Below the pieces are notes generated by a model that had not been told where the DNA came from, ran no database searches, and was given only the letters and a program-made list of their open reading frames with translations. A stretch of 64,000 bases of DNA from the NCBI GenBank assembly GCA_010909165.1, contig VJWM01000178.1, positions 1 to 64,000 on the forward strand, written 5' to 3'. This DNA is from Anthoceros angustus. Its lineage: Eukaryota; Streptophyta; Anthocerotopsida; Anthocerotales; Anthocerotaceae. The position numbers and the translations under genes were made by a program. This document shows positions 42,012 to 57,172 of this stretch, piece after piece. Every line of letters begins with the position of its first letter. The stretch's first letter is position 1.

Positions 42012-43508
42012 TTAGACTACATTGACAATCGTGGGAACTTGAGGTGCTCGCGTAGTGTTTTCTTCATTTGGAACAATCTTCTTCCAAAACCAATGCTCTC
42101 CAAATGTGGTGCATGTCATCTATGTGAACACCATTAGTTTTCAAGAAGAAATAGATGAAGATAGTCATGATAAGTACCCAACTGCGAAGAAAAAGAATAT
42201 GCCATCAAGATGACATAGCATGCTCAAAAAGGCTTGGGCGATTATGAGCGTGAAGAGCATGTTCATAGAAACATTGATAGCTTGACTGTTGAACGAGTTT
42301 CCATGGGAAAAATCTCACTAGGAACAAGCCACCCAAGTGGTCCCCATGACCAAGCAAAAGTGCTACATATGTGCGATAACAATGATGACGCCGATCGCAG
42401 CACCGTGAGATAATTGTTTTGTACCACCAAATAAGCAAGCAAGAATGATGCCAATAATCATGAGAGGTTATCATTTGTATGCCTCCTTGTAAGAACAATT
42501 TTTCACGTCCAATCCACATCGTTGCTATAGAAACAAGAGTTGCTACGGTTAACTCACGAAATCACGAGGAATAAAGAGATGCCTTGCTACCAAAGCCAAT
42601 TGTCTGGAACAACACAGGGGCATAAAACATAATCGCATTTATTCCTGTAAACTGTTGAAATAAAGGAATAAGTAAAGTCATCACAAGTTGTGGACGATTT
42701 TTCCTTTCCAATATGCTCTTGTATGGTTTCTCCACAAGCTTGGATCGCAAACTTGCTGCCAGAATATCCTCAAACTCTTGCTCAACTTCAAAAAGTTCAA
42801 TGCCTCTAGTTCTACGAAGAACTCTCTTTCCTGCTGCCAAATGACCTCTTTCAATCAAACTGTTTGGCGTGTCTGGAAGGAAGAAGCTGCCTGTCAACAT
42901 CAACCCCGCTGGGATGGCAGCTAATCCAAGTGACCATTTCCAACCATTAGAAATTGTCGCCATATGATAGTTGATGAGTCCAGCAACAAGGATACCTATA
43001 GTGATAGCCAATTGGAACATCATGTTCAAAGCTCCTCGTAGATGAGCGAGCCATTTCGAGAGATATAGAGGAACCGGATTCCCAAACCCAACTCCTACTC
43101 CTAATAAAATTCTTCCAATAATCAACATTTCTATGTTGGCAAATCCATTCAAAAGGGCACCACACAAGAAGGCATTGTACAATGCGAATAGATGAAATCC
43201 TTCCATAGTTTCTACTAATGTAGATGCCACGAAGGAGGCCAAAAGAGCGAGATAAAGAGACGATGTGAAAAATTGAAGAACGTGATTATCATATTTACAA
43301 TAATCATCTTCATGTGCCAATTGTTTGCGGGCATAAACATTAGGAAAGAATTTCTTGAGGAAATCATCCATCCAGTTACCCACGGATATACCAATGTCAT
43401 ATCCAAATATCAAGCCGCCACTAGCGGCTACAATACATTCGGCTAAACCAAGTGAGATGCCCAACATCTGCCTCCCATGACTTTCCACAACCGCACCCCT
43501 CCAGCCAT
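42012..43508 (-). CDS. STP: STP-type hexose/H+ symporter, unit 3 copy (frameshifted as sequenced)
   Basis: Single exon. The start is the minus-strand ATG at 43508 ([13 protein letters not shown] context) and the stop is TAA at 42012-42014. One frame is open for 308 codons from 43488 to 42562, covering [10 protein letters not shown], the sugar-porter signature [40 protein letters not shown] and [19 protein letters not shown], which places it in the major facilitator sugar-porter family. Downstream, [11 protein letters not shown] debris represents the [11 protein letters not shown] block in the wrong frame. Small gaps near 43380, 43135 and 42370 remove residues found in unit 4. In plants STPs sit in the plasma membrane and import monosaccharides with protons. 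Probably intact in reality if the indels are base-calling errors. Confidence 0.75.
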
Positions 43509-44287
43509 GATTACAACTATGAGAGAGAATCTTTGTATGCGGTTACACAATAGAATTGAGAACTAGCTATGACGAGAGTCTTAATGAAGAAGTGTAATTG
43601 AGAACAATGCAAGTCAAACAACCTACAAATAGACCTCCTTTGAGGGACATATATAGTACATTCGAAAGGCGGTTTCTCGATCACTACAACATAATGTCGA
43701 TGTAACATAATATTACTGCTATGTAAAAGAAATGTTTATTTTGTCCATAAAATGGTACGACTTTTCCAAGCGAGTTAAAAGAATTATATAAGTATCCAAT
43801 TAGGAAAAAAAACCTCTCAAGTATTTACGCAATCATATATATACAATATTTAGGTTTTATAAGTAATATATGTATCCATGATCGACTTGATGATTGATTG
43901 ATTGATTTTGTTACAAGTCGCAGATCTCTCATAAGGAAAACCAACGTGCCCTATGCAAGGTAGAAAGCACCGTAACAAGTATTTAGTGAAAAAACCAAAT
44001 AGTGCGGTATGCTATTGCTAACCCATTCATGAGTAATCGGACCTTGTGTAATACTTTTGACTCGAATTTGAAAGATGTCACACCGTAGTAGATGAACATG
44101 AGCATAAATTTACGCCATGTCCTCCATGTAGCAATTGTACAGTGTATAAGCACCGAGAAACCCACAAGCCAATTATTGATTGTGTAGGGCTAAATTCCCT
44201 AGTAAGGTAGGAGCCGTGTTAACAAAGAAACCGGAATTGTGGAATCACATATATATGTAGATCTTGCTGCGTATAGATCCTTCTAAC

Positions 44288-44498
44288 CCTTCAATGGACA
44301 TGTCTTTCAAGGAAGCTATGGTCACATTAGACTTTCATACTTTACTAGCTTGTTCACCCCTTCAATGGACATGTCTTTCAAGGAAGCTATGGTCACATTA
44401 GACTTTCACACTTTACTAGCTTGTTCACCCCTTCAATGGACATGTCTTTCAAGGAAGCTATGGTCACATTAGACTTTCATACTTTACTAGCTTGTTCA
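44288..44498 (+). repeat. 71-bp triple repeat, unit 3
   Basis: ATGGACATG starts at 44294, 44365 and 44436, an exact 71-bp period. The middle copy again carries the CACAC variant, so the order of variants is kept between units and the triplication predates the array. Confidence 0.9.
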
Positions 44499-45090
44499 TC
44501 ACTGTTGCATTGCACGCGCTCTTGAGCGCACACCATCATACCTAGGACAATGGTATTACTGCTCGGATCGTGGATGCACACTCTCGGCTCACACCTTGGC
44601 ACTACCGGACAAGCCACCGCTGTCCATGAGATGCACACACATGGCGATCGGACAACTCGTCGACGCAAACTACCGTCCCTATGACCTATTTGGAGAACGC
44701 GTGAGGCACATCACTAATTTCCTATCTACTACTTATATCCTAGTTATCCTTGGGCTTTGGCAAAATGCCTCTATTTACCTATCTTGTATGTATTTATGTG
44801 CCTTGCTTTATGTCTTAGGCTTTGGCAATTGCCCTTGGGCTTTGGCAATTGCTCTTGCTCTTCCCGCCTATATATGCTATATCTATGTAGGCCTATTGAC
44901 AAAGGCCTATGTGTAATTTCTTCCGTAAAAGAAGAGTCCAAAAGTAGGTATATATATATATTGATTAAAATTCACTCTTAAAATGAATAATTGTATGCTA
45001 TGTCTATATATGTGAGTATAAGTAGGTACTCTACATATCAAAGCTAAAGTTAGTCCATTAGCAAATGCAATCTGGTTATTACATGCGAGG

Positions 45091-45415
45091 AGCTGCCGAT
45101 TTGGTAATGCAAAAGGAACCTCTAACTATTTGAGGCGTCCTAACTAATAAAGGTGCTAACTATTTTATTCTTCAAAACGCTCCATGTCTCTCCACCTTGC
45201 CTGCCATCTAGAATCTCCAATATGGTGGTGCCTAACGTAATCTCGGTTATTACACGCAGGCAACTGCCGATTTGGTAATCCAAAAGGAGGTGCTAACTAT
45301 TTGAGGCGTCCTACCTATTAGAGGTGCTAACTATTTCATTCTTCAAAACTGTCCTTTTCATGTCTCTCCATGTTCTTGCCTGGCATCTAGAATCTCCACT
45401 CCAGTGGTGCCCATT
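45091..45415 (+). repeat. About 170-bp direct dimer upstream of CDC48, unit 3
   Basis: The first copy starts at CTGCCGATTTGG near 45092, the second near 45264. It is followed by about 175 bp to the CDC48 start codon, including the small direct repeat GGCTACAGGCTACAGGCT near 45450. Confidence 0.82.
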
Positions 45416-45591
45416 TGTGGTCGTAATGTAACGCAATTCCTCCGATGTTGGCTACAGGCTACAGGCTGCATCGGGCGGTGTGGGCGCTGTAATTGGGTGG
45501 TCTACTTGTTGCAGCCTGCCACTAATTGGAGATAAGGTTGTTAGGCCAGCGTTGCGTACGTAGTGAGAGCGATATCACCGGCTCAATGACC

Positions 45592-48860
<3,269 letters not shown>

Positions 48861-49192
48861 AGTAGTCTATCAATGTTGAAGTATATGCCAATGCCTAGTG
48901 GGAGCAAGTTGACCACCCTTCATTCTGTCGCACCCAGAGGCTGCATGGACCCACAATTTGCCTCTAGTGCTCAGCTGTTGCATTTGCCCCAGGGAAAGTA
49001 TGTAGGCCACTGAGATCTCTCAGGTTGACTTCATGGAGCCACAAAACTGTTTGGCATGTCCACAATTTAGTTTGTCCTCCACAGCTGCATAACTTTGTTT
49101 GGAAGGCACCTACCGTACCTTGCCATTTTGGTGCATGTATGAATGTAAAACAACATGTATGAATGTTCCACTACCTACTACCCTTCCTTTCC

Positions 49193-50373
49193 TCAACTGG
49201 ATTGTCGTGGAGGTGGAGCCTCCAGGCCTTGGTATCGAAGTCTCTTTCTTCTCAAGATCGAATTCGTCAGCCAGTACAGGCCAAAGCAATGCCAACCCCT
49301 GTTGCAGTGCGTCTGCTGCCGAGCTTTCGACAAACGATAGCCGCTCCAAAACTTGCTCACCATTCCAAACATCAGGACTGGAGGCTTCGGATGTCAGACC
49401 TTTGAACTCGTTAATGCTTAGGCCCTGAAATGCCCAGCTGATGTCCCTGTGGCATCCATCTGAATATTTGGGGTGTGTATTCGGAGTCGACATAGTAGCC
49501 ACCGAAGACGTTGAAGACTGTCATGAGCGAATGGCCCAACTAGCTGCCATGGCCGCCTCCGAAGTGGGCACGATGGCTCCCACTGCCGATCCCATTGCAG
49601 TTGCTGCAGATGCCTCCACTGTCACAAGACCCGCAAATTCATTGTTGTGTTTGTAGCTGCCACCTGCAATAGCCCCATGCGATCTTGTATAGATTTCTGC
49701 AGGAGTCCCATCCCCAGAAGATAGAGCCGAAGATGATACCCGAGCTTATGGCCATACTACCCTTAATTATCCACCGAGTTCGGCAACTGGAGGTCGGACG
49801 CGAACGTCACGGTATCCCTCACAGTGAGCTGCGAGAAGAAGAGATCATCTTGCCTGACATACGCAACCTTGAGGCCCGAGTGAGCATCTGCAGCAGTACC
49901 GCAATTAATCGACACCAATCCACTCCAGCCGTTACGTAGCTTGCTGGAGCCAGCCAGCTGCCTCGCCAGCACATTCAGCTGAGACATTTCCGTGCACATC
50001 CTTGAGCAGATGCTTCACCGACTGACTGCCCTTGCTTGTCCACAAGGACGCAGCTCATCGCCTCCTCTCCAGGGTCACAGGCCTCTCAGAACTGCTCCGC
50101 CGCTCCCGCCTGGCCTTCCGAGCCCTTGCTTGAAGCCTCCTGCTCCCCCCGCCGCAAGCCCAGCGGCTCCTGCCGCCTAGCAGCCCAAGGCCATAGCCGC
50201 TCGCATGGCCCGTGCTCCAGCAGCCTAAGGACAAACAAGCCAAGCCAACGGCACACGGATTATGGTTTATTAGCTGACTACCAACACACGCAGCGCATTC
50301 ATGCCTCACCACATTCTCGTCACAAGTTCCTGCACTTCTCACCAACCGCTTGCTTCTCTTCAGCCTTCGTCAT
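49193..50373 (-). pseudogene. ABCG7: ABCG7-like half transporter pseudogene, unit 3
   Basis: The start at 50373 gives MTKAEEKQAV with a short first exon, then an intron of about 140 bp (GTGAGA...CCTTAG), then exon 2. The ATPase half goes from LLKDVHGN straight to NVLARQLAG without GPSGSGKTT, keeps VRQDDLFFSQLTVRDTVTFA and ends at LQLPNS near 49775. Forty bases later the reading is already in a transmembrane helix (ISSGIIFGSIFWG near 49735). A third loss separates DRMGLLQVA from VTVEASAATAMGSAVGAIVP. These gaps are identical in the other units, so they predate the amplification. Stop at 49193-49195. It cannot hydrolyse ATP. Confidence 0.78.
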
Positions 50374-51369
50374 TCGCGCGCTGCCGCCAAGCCTAACCTC
50401 TACGCACAACAACTTTGTGCTTATAATTGTATACACGGAAATGGAGCCAATAGGACTTGCAGGAATGACATGCAACTTTCAGATTTTGATGATGAATCCA
50501 GCAGGGGAATGACATTTGTCCTCCTCTCACAGCCAACACTGCAATGTTCAGCCTTCTCCAGTTGGCGGTTTCGCTCCATCGCGTGCACAGGGATTGAAAA
50601 AGCATTTACCAAGGCATGGAAATGTACTTGGTACCAAAACGAAACTCTGGCATCAACATGCTCAGAACATGCCTCCTAACTTCCCAGCATATGCCGCACG
50701 GTTGTAACATGGAGCTCTGAGCGCGTGACGTAGCTCAGGGCAAGGTCCTGACTTTCCAGTCAGTCTTCGGGCCGGATCTCTTACAGATTTGCTCGAGATT
50801 TCACAAACCCACTAAAGCGAACCCATATAGGAGAGCATCCAACTAGGCATCAAAGAGTTGGGAGAGAAGACCACGTCAATTGTTGCTTTTAATAGGCATG
50901 TACGCATGTCTCTTGGGAGAGCATGAGATTTAGCTAGTAAGTTGGGACGTTTGTTCAGAGCCCTTTGAGCAGACCTGCTTTCACAACTTACTAACTAAAA
51001 CTCACCTCCCCATGCCCTGAGGGGCAGGCATTAGCCTTGGCTACTGTCGGAAACAATTACAGGGCCAGCTCGAATTCTGGCCCTAACGGTGTCAGCAAAA
51101 TCTTTAGCTCAGCCACTCTACCGGCCAGTGGCCAACAAAGTTGGCCGCAACTTGTTATTCACAGGGGCGTCCACAGACTGTTGCTTATCCGCCTGGCAGA
51201 GCCTCGCAGCATGCCTCTTGCCAAAAACACGATGACTGGAACCTTGCTCAGACCACGTACGTGGTCCGTCACTCATGTACAGGTGGGAAATTTTCCGCAG
51301 TATCCCTGAAAGACTGCAAAGAGAGATAGAGTTAACATCATGATCATTTGCCTCTTACCCCCTTCGGTG

Positions 51370-51623
51370 GCCGCAGGTGTACCGGGTCTTGGCCGCTTTT
51401 CCTCGCTCTCATTAGACTTTCTGGTATGAAGGTGAGCGGGTGTGGAGTGTTGTTCACAGTCGGGCATGGATGACACTGGGTGACGGTGGGTGGGAGCAGG
51501 TTGGGCTGGGGTGAGCTCCGTTTGTCCCAGCGCCTGTAGGACGCCCTCCAACTGGCGTTCCAGGCGGGCCTGGTTTTCCTCCAGGTTTGCTTCTACTCGA
51601 CTGATCGCTGTTTCCACCTCTCG
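51370..51623 (-). mobile_element. Foreign 254-bp segment with gag-like coiled-coil fragment
   Basis: Replaces about 121 bp found in unit 3 at 36042-36162. Both flanks match the array exactly (CCTTCGGTG before; TCCCCAATCCTAGAAC after). On the minus strand it is open and reads METAISRVEANLEENQARLE near 51617-51560, followed by a Pro/His/Ser/Thr-rich part and then RKSNESEEKRPRPGTPA. A short heptad helix followed by a disordered polar stretch is typical of the N-terminus of plant retrotransposon gag, but no zinc knuckle is included. More GC-rich than its surroundings. It has no match I can find elsewhere in the window. Confidence 0.55.
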
Positions 51624-53089
51624 TCCCCCAATCCTAGAACATTAATCGTTTTGCTGCAGCCTCTAGCATGGTTAACTTCAAGACAAACCACACTCGTTAT
51701 CGCATCTAAATTACGGTCTGTTCTATAGGGTCCAAGGATTAGCTTCTAAATTACCCTTTGGACATACGTGCAAATTGATAGCATCGTAATGAACCTTGTC
51801 CAAGATCTTCCTTTCACATATCTAGAGTTCTATTGCAAGAATTGGTGGAATGATTTATTTGCCCTCATGCAAATCATATATGTTTCTTTTCTTTTAGGAA
51901 TATAGTCATTGTCCAATATTTTCCTCTTTGCCGTGACGGCTTTGTCTTCCAAGCTTAAGGCATATGGATGATCACTTTGTTATTGATCAAAAGCATGGCT
52001 AGGTGAACAAGCTTTGTCTTCCAAGGCATGTGGATGATCACTTTGTTATTGATCAAGAGCATGCCTAGGTTGTTCACCGAAAGAACTCTATAGGAACACT
52101 ACTTCTATGCGTGTTGCATATTTGAAATTCCACATAGACTCTACTACTATGCCTCTTGCGTGTTTGAAATTCCACAGAGGAACATATGTAGCTGTAGACG
52201 TTATGCTTTCAATATACTTGTGGAATTTACAATCAGTATATCACACATTGATGCTTTTGAACAGTGTCTAGGAAAAAACGGTTTAGACCACAAAGCCCTT
52301 TAAGGCTATAGGGGTTACACTTTGCGCACCCTCCCCAAACATGACACTTCGCCTATTTTAATTTTTAAATGTTTGGGTGCTGGGAGTACTCCCGTGAAAA
52401 TTGACAACAACCATAAAACTCAGGGACCGTAACAAGAAGATTGTTTAGGAGTGCGCGGTATACACCGACTTTGATTTATGCCAAAATCGGCATTTCTCCA
52501 CCTCGATCATGCTATTTTAAACAAAAAGAAAGATCGAGTCCACGAATGTCACATTCTCCATCATCCTCCTCTTCACCGAAATAGTCGCCTTGACATTCAT
52601 AAGTGAAAACGATCTTGATTGTTTGTTGTGGCGAGTCCGTTCTCATCCCATCACATCCGCCATCAATTCATTTGAGGGGCCGCTGTCTCTTTGAGTTCTT
52701 TGTGCCTGTCCTTCTTACCCATTAAGTCAGTAAACGCAACTTCCTCTTAGTGGTACCGTTAGTGCAAATTTCTTTTGCCCGAATTTTGAAACCCTCTTGT
52801 AAACTTCTCTGTTGTGGTCTTCTCATGATCGGAAGTTGCTCAAGGCTTCACCCTCATGGAATGTACATGGCACACCGGGTCATTTTCTATGGCCACAACA
52901 TTCCTCCCTCTTGATGGCGGCCCACTGGAAAAGTCGGACCGCGCAAGCATCTACCACCAGTCCTTCTCATTGCTTGAACATGTTAACGAGCATGCTCATC
53001 AATCCACTGTGGCTTTTGATATGGGCAAACCAACTGCTTGGCGGTGGTGAAAATGTTCACGGCGGTCCCTTGCCGGATAACTCGGGAAG

Positions 53090-54688
53090 AACATCGGTCG
53101 TAATCGCCTTTGCAAATAGAGAGGCCCCTGGCTCATTCGATATACTCCTACTCACGATGCTGATGAACTCCACAGCTCCACTATTCCTGTGTTCGGGGAA
53201 TATTTATTTTCCCCGGACCAAAGTTTGAATCGCTCCCTTCAGCACGGTGGCTTGAGCCTCCTCGCCAAGGACAGTCATCCATGCCATGCATAAGAATGAC
53301 TCTAAAAACATCGACGATGAGACCTCTTGGGCTGTTGCTTGAAATATCAAGCGCCAACTCGACGATCGTCATAAAACATGTTATATTGAATTATGAGAAT
53401 TTACTTCCAAATGTTTTGTATTTGCAACTCGACAACACGACACGTGAAAATAAAACGCCTGCTATTTGCCTACCTTAACATGTTGGTCTCATTGCCGCCT
53501 TTGAGAAGATCAAGGTAGGCTTCCTCCTTGTTGGGCACACCCATGATCGTAGACCAAATGTTCTCCAGTTTCGATTGTGCTAAGGCATAAGGAGGCTTTT
53601 ACCTTGCCCAAACTCACCTTTGTGTTGGAAAATGCTTATACTCCAAACCCAGATTGTATTGGTACAAGTTCACGATTTTAGAAGGTATGTTTGGCCCATC
53701 CTAATAGTAGGGCTGGCTACCAATGGGTAGCTGCGTAGTTGCACAACATCTCTTTTAGCATCAGTTCAAAATAACTCGAGAGGAGAGGAGGACCGCGGTT
53801 TCATTACGGTGATGCGAGGTAAACAATATTCAACAGATAATTCGATCCACCAATGAAGGCCTCGAGTTTCTTGAAGCATGTGCTAGAAGGACCAATTTTG
53901 CTGCCCCCAATGTCTTTGGAAGTAAGGAGCAAAAAGCACTTGAAGGAAGAGATCTTGAAAGGTTGTTATCGATTATCCGCCAAGTTGGAGGAGAAATTAA
54001 AAGACATTTTGGGCGGCGAAGATGTGTGGTGGGAATCGTTTTGGGAAGAACAAGAGGGCATTGTGGACATCATAAATTCAAGGTCCCTACGAGAATTGAA
54101 GAATCCTTGGCGATGGTATAATCGAGAAGAAGCGAGATCCTGCGGCATTACATTTACATTAGGATGTTGAAGTCCTTCCTCATCCATTGCTGCGAAGTGC
54201 CTCGATGAGACATGTATGTAGCTAGGTGCGATCCCTTGCAAGAATGATGCAACAAATCGTCCTTTTGGATTGCGAAGGTGCCTCACATAGATTTCGAGTC
54301 GAATCACCTTTCATGAAAGGTCACCGTGGGTGACACAAAACATAGATGCTTTTGAAGGAAGCTACATGGAAGAGATGATATTGCGGACGAAGTGCTTAGA
54401 GGGCGGTGTACAAGGCGTTGCGGTGAGCCACTAGGCGGTCAAGAAGAAGAATGTGCGATCGATCATTGCTGACACATTTGTTTGGCCTATCGGTTTGAAC
54501 TAACTCGAATTAAACAGCTGAAGGCCCAAACACATTCAATTATCAAGCAAAACCTTATGACGCTCCGCTCCGTGCAAGAAGATATGCCAATCCAGGAGAA
54601 CCAAGGCCGTGGAAGGGCGAACAACGACGATGATGTGGCTGTGAAGACGACACTTAGTGCCGCCCGAGAGGCCTTATCAATAGGATGA
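53090..54688 (+). pseudogene. DUF7869-like element gene remnant, unit 4
   Basis: The longest uninterrupted pieces of the family in this window. LPNVLYLQLDNTTRENKTP is at about 53410-53460, and LLGTPMIVDQMFS debris of the VGHTHDxVDQMFS motif is at 53531-53570. Then 53853-54170 is open for 105 codons: FLKHVLEGPILLPPMSLEV, KLEEKLKDILGGEDVWWESF, LKNPWRWYNREEA. The last frame, 54482-54688, ends in AAREALSIG and a TGA. In the family the basic and acidic region after the GHTH motif is followed by a FWIAKV-type segment; a similar piece lies near 54265. Function unproven. Confidence 0.62.
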
Positions 54689-54909
54689 GGCCACATCTTC
54701 ATGGTAGTTGGCGACTACAGATCTTGCATTTGTCAAAGAACATGGTTTAAATGCCGGACAATAAATGAAGAACAATTGTGTTTTATTAAATAGCGAGAAT
54801 GGGTTTTGGCAAGGTCGCAAGATGATGAGGGTGGTGCATTTGTATACCGATGCTAGTGCGCATTTGCATCGCAGAACTTGCGGATATGATGACTTTGCAC
54901 CTTAAGAGT

Positions 54910-54967
54910 AGGATTTACATGATTTCGATGGGGTGCGTCGACATACCCTTAGCTTCATGTAAATCCT
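54910..54967. repeat. Long hairpin, unit 4
   Basis: Outer arms perfect; the inner right arm is reduced to TACCC, as in unit 1. A 28-base near-palindrome (AAGTACATGTAC...GTACATGTACTT) follows at 55012-55039. Confidence 0.78.
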
Positions 54968-55649
54968 TTTCTTAACCGATTTACATGATTGTGACGTGGG
55001 TGGGCGGTATCAAGTACATGTACATGCGTACATGTACTTGGACGACACACATGAGTCGGAACATAATGGAAGGACATGAGGGATGTTGTAGAAATTTGTG
55101 CGGCTACATATCCCACATACATGTCCAAGTCGTCTCTCTCTTTGGAGTACATGTTACAGCTCATAGACCATCCCGCATGCGAGTAAATGGAATCCAGCCT
55201 TTGAAACCGTAAACAAGGTACGGGATTATCCTGACAATAAAATTTAGTTTTCATGACTTCCACCGCTCGGTTGGATTGAGGGTTGGCGATTCGTGGATCC
55301 AAGCATATAGGGCCATGGTTTTTGTATCTAATTTTTCACCGATTTTTACACGAAAAATTGGAATGTTTTGTAGAAAAGCCCAAAATAATGGAATACGTCG
55401 TTTTCCACGGACATTGTTTTCGGTACTAATTGACATGAATCGTGGATATCTATTGATACTACAATATATGAATTTCAAATCATCTAAGAATCCACATCTA
55501 ATTCCAAATTTGAATCACAAGTAACATCTTACATGTACATTCACGTACATCAAAGTGGATGCAACAATACAGGAGAAACCTAGAAAAAACTAACATACGG
55601 TGACATACTAACATTATGGAACACATATGGTACATATGTACCTAATGCG

Positions 55650-57172
55650 TTAGACTACATTGACAATCGTGGGAACTTGAGGTGCTCGCGTAGTGTTTTC
55701 TTCATTTGGAACAATCTTCTTCCAAAACCGATTTGCTCTCAAATGTGGTGCATGTCATCTATGTGAACACCATTAGTTTCCGCAAGAAGAAATAGATGAA
55801 GATAGTCATGATAAGTACCCAACTGCGAAGAAAAAGAATATGCCATCAAGATGACATAGCATGCTCAAAAGGCTTGGCGATTATGAACGTGAAGAGCATG
55901 TTCATAGAAACATTGATAGCTTGACTGTTGAACGAGTTTCCATGGGAAAAATCTCACTAGGAACAAGCCACCCAAGTGGTCCCTATGACCAAGCAAAAGT
56001 CTACATATGTGCAGATAACAATGATGACGCCAATCGCAGCACCGTGAGATAATTGTTTTGTACCACCAAATAAGCAAGCAAGAATGATGCCAATAATCAG
56101 CTGAGAGGTTATCATTTGTATGCCTCCCTGTAAGAACAATTTTCTTCGTCCAATCCTGTCCACCGTTGCTATAGAAACAAGAGTTGCTACGAAGTTAACA
56201 GCTCCTGAAATCACTGAGGAATAAAGAGATGCCTTGCTACCAAAGCCAATTGTCTGGAACAACACAGGGGCATAAAACATAATCGCATTTATTCCACCTT
56301 AATCTGAAACAAAGGAATAAGTAAAGTCATCACAAGTTGTGGACGATTTTTCCTTTCCAATATGCTCTTGTATGGTTTCTCCACAAGCTTGGATCGCAAA
56401 CTTGCTGCCGAATATCCTCAAACTCTTGCTCAACTTCAAAAGTTCAATGCCTCTAGTTCTACAAAGAACTCTCTTTCCGCCGCCAAATGACCTCTTTCAA
56501 TCAAACTGCTTGGTCCGGAAGGAAGAAGCTGCCTATCAACATCAACACCTGGGATGGCGCTAATCCAAGTGACCATTTCCAACCATTAGAAATTGTCGCC
56601 ATATGATAGTTGATGAGTCCAGCAACAAGGATACCTATAGTGATAGCCAATTGGAACATCATGTTCAAAGCTCCTCGTAGATTAGCAGGAGCCATTTCTG
56701 AGAGATATAGAGGAACTGACTGATTCCCAAACCCAACTCCTACTCCCAATAAAATTCTTCCAATAATCAGCATTTCTATGTTGACGGCAAATCCATTCAA
56801 AAGGGCACCACACAAGAAGCTGACAGCCCCAATGCGAATAGATGAAATCCTTCCATATTTTCTACTAATTGTAGATGCTACGAAGGAGGCCAAAAGAGCA
56901 GCGAGATAAAGAGACGATGTGAAAAATTGAAGAACGTGATTATCATATTTACAATAATCATCTTCATGTGCCAATTGTTTGCGGGCATAAACATTAGGAA
57001 AGAATTTCTTGAGGAAATCATCCATCCCAGTTACCCCACCAGATATACCAATGTCATATCCAAATATCAAGCCACCACTAGCGGCTACAATACAAGCTAT
57101 CAGCACAAACCAAGTGAGATGCCCAACATACTGTCTCCCATGACTTTCCACAACCGCACCCCCTCCAGCCAT
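55650..57172 (-). CDS. STP: STP-type hexose/H+ symporter, unit 4 copy (best N-terminal half)
   Basis: Single exon of about 1.52 kb, the size of a typical STP of just over 500 residues. The start at 57172 gives [14 protein letters not shown]. The first 223 codons are open and hold helix 1 ([18 protein letters not shown]), the FLKKFFP loop typical of STPs, RKYGR, the full signature [20 protein letters not shown] and [10 protein letters not shown]. After a break near 56530 the second half continues: QLVMTLLIP, then 56280-55957 open with [19 protein letters not shown] and [13 protein letters not shown], then [10 protein letters not shown] debris, [17 protein letters not shown] and the C-terminal PTIVNVV. 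Absence of introns is unusual, since seed-plant STPs usually have them. It imports monosaccharides with protons at the plasma membrane (family knowledge). Divergent with CDC48. Confidence 0.8.

Noticed and set aside
49500-49775. A long intron explaining the missing middle of the ABCG7-like gene
   Set aside because: Only about 40 bases separate the ATPase block from the transmembrane block, far too few to hold the missing part; the sequence is absent, not spliced.
50722-50800. tRNA-like words (GTAGCTCAGGGCAAGG and a CTGAC...GTCAG stem) in the tail of each unit, possible tRNA gene or SINE
   Set aside because: The D-stem does not pair, the apparent anticodon loop has six bases and no proper B box or acceptor stem can be formed.
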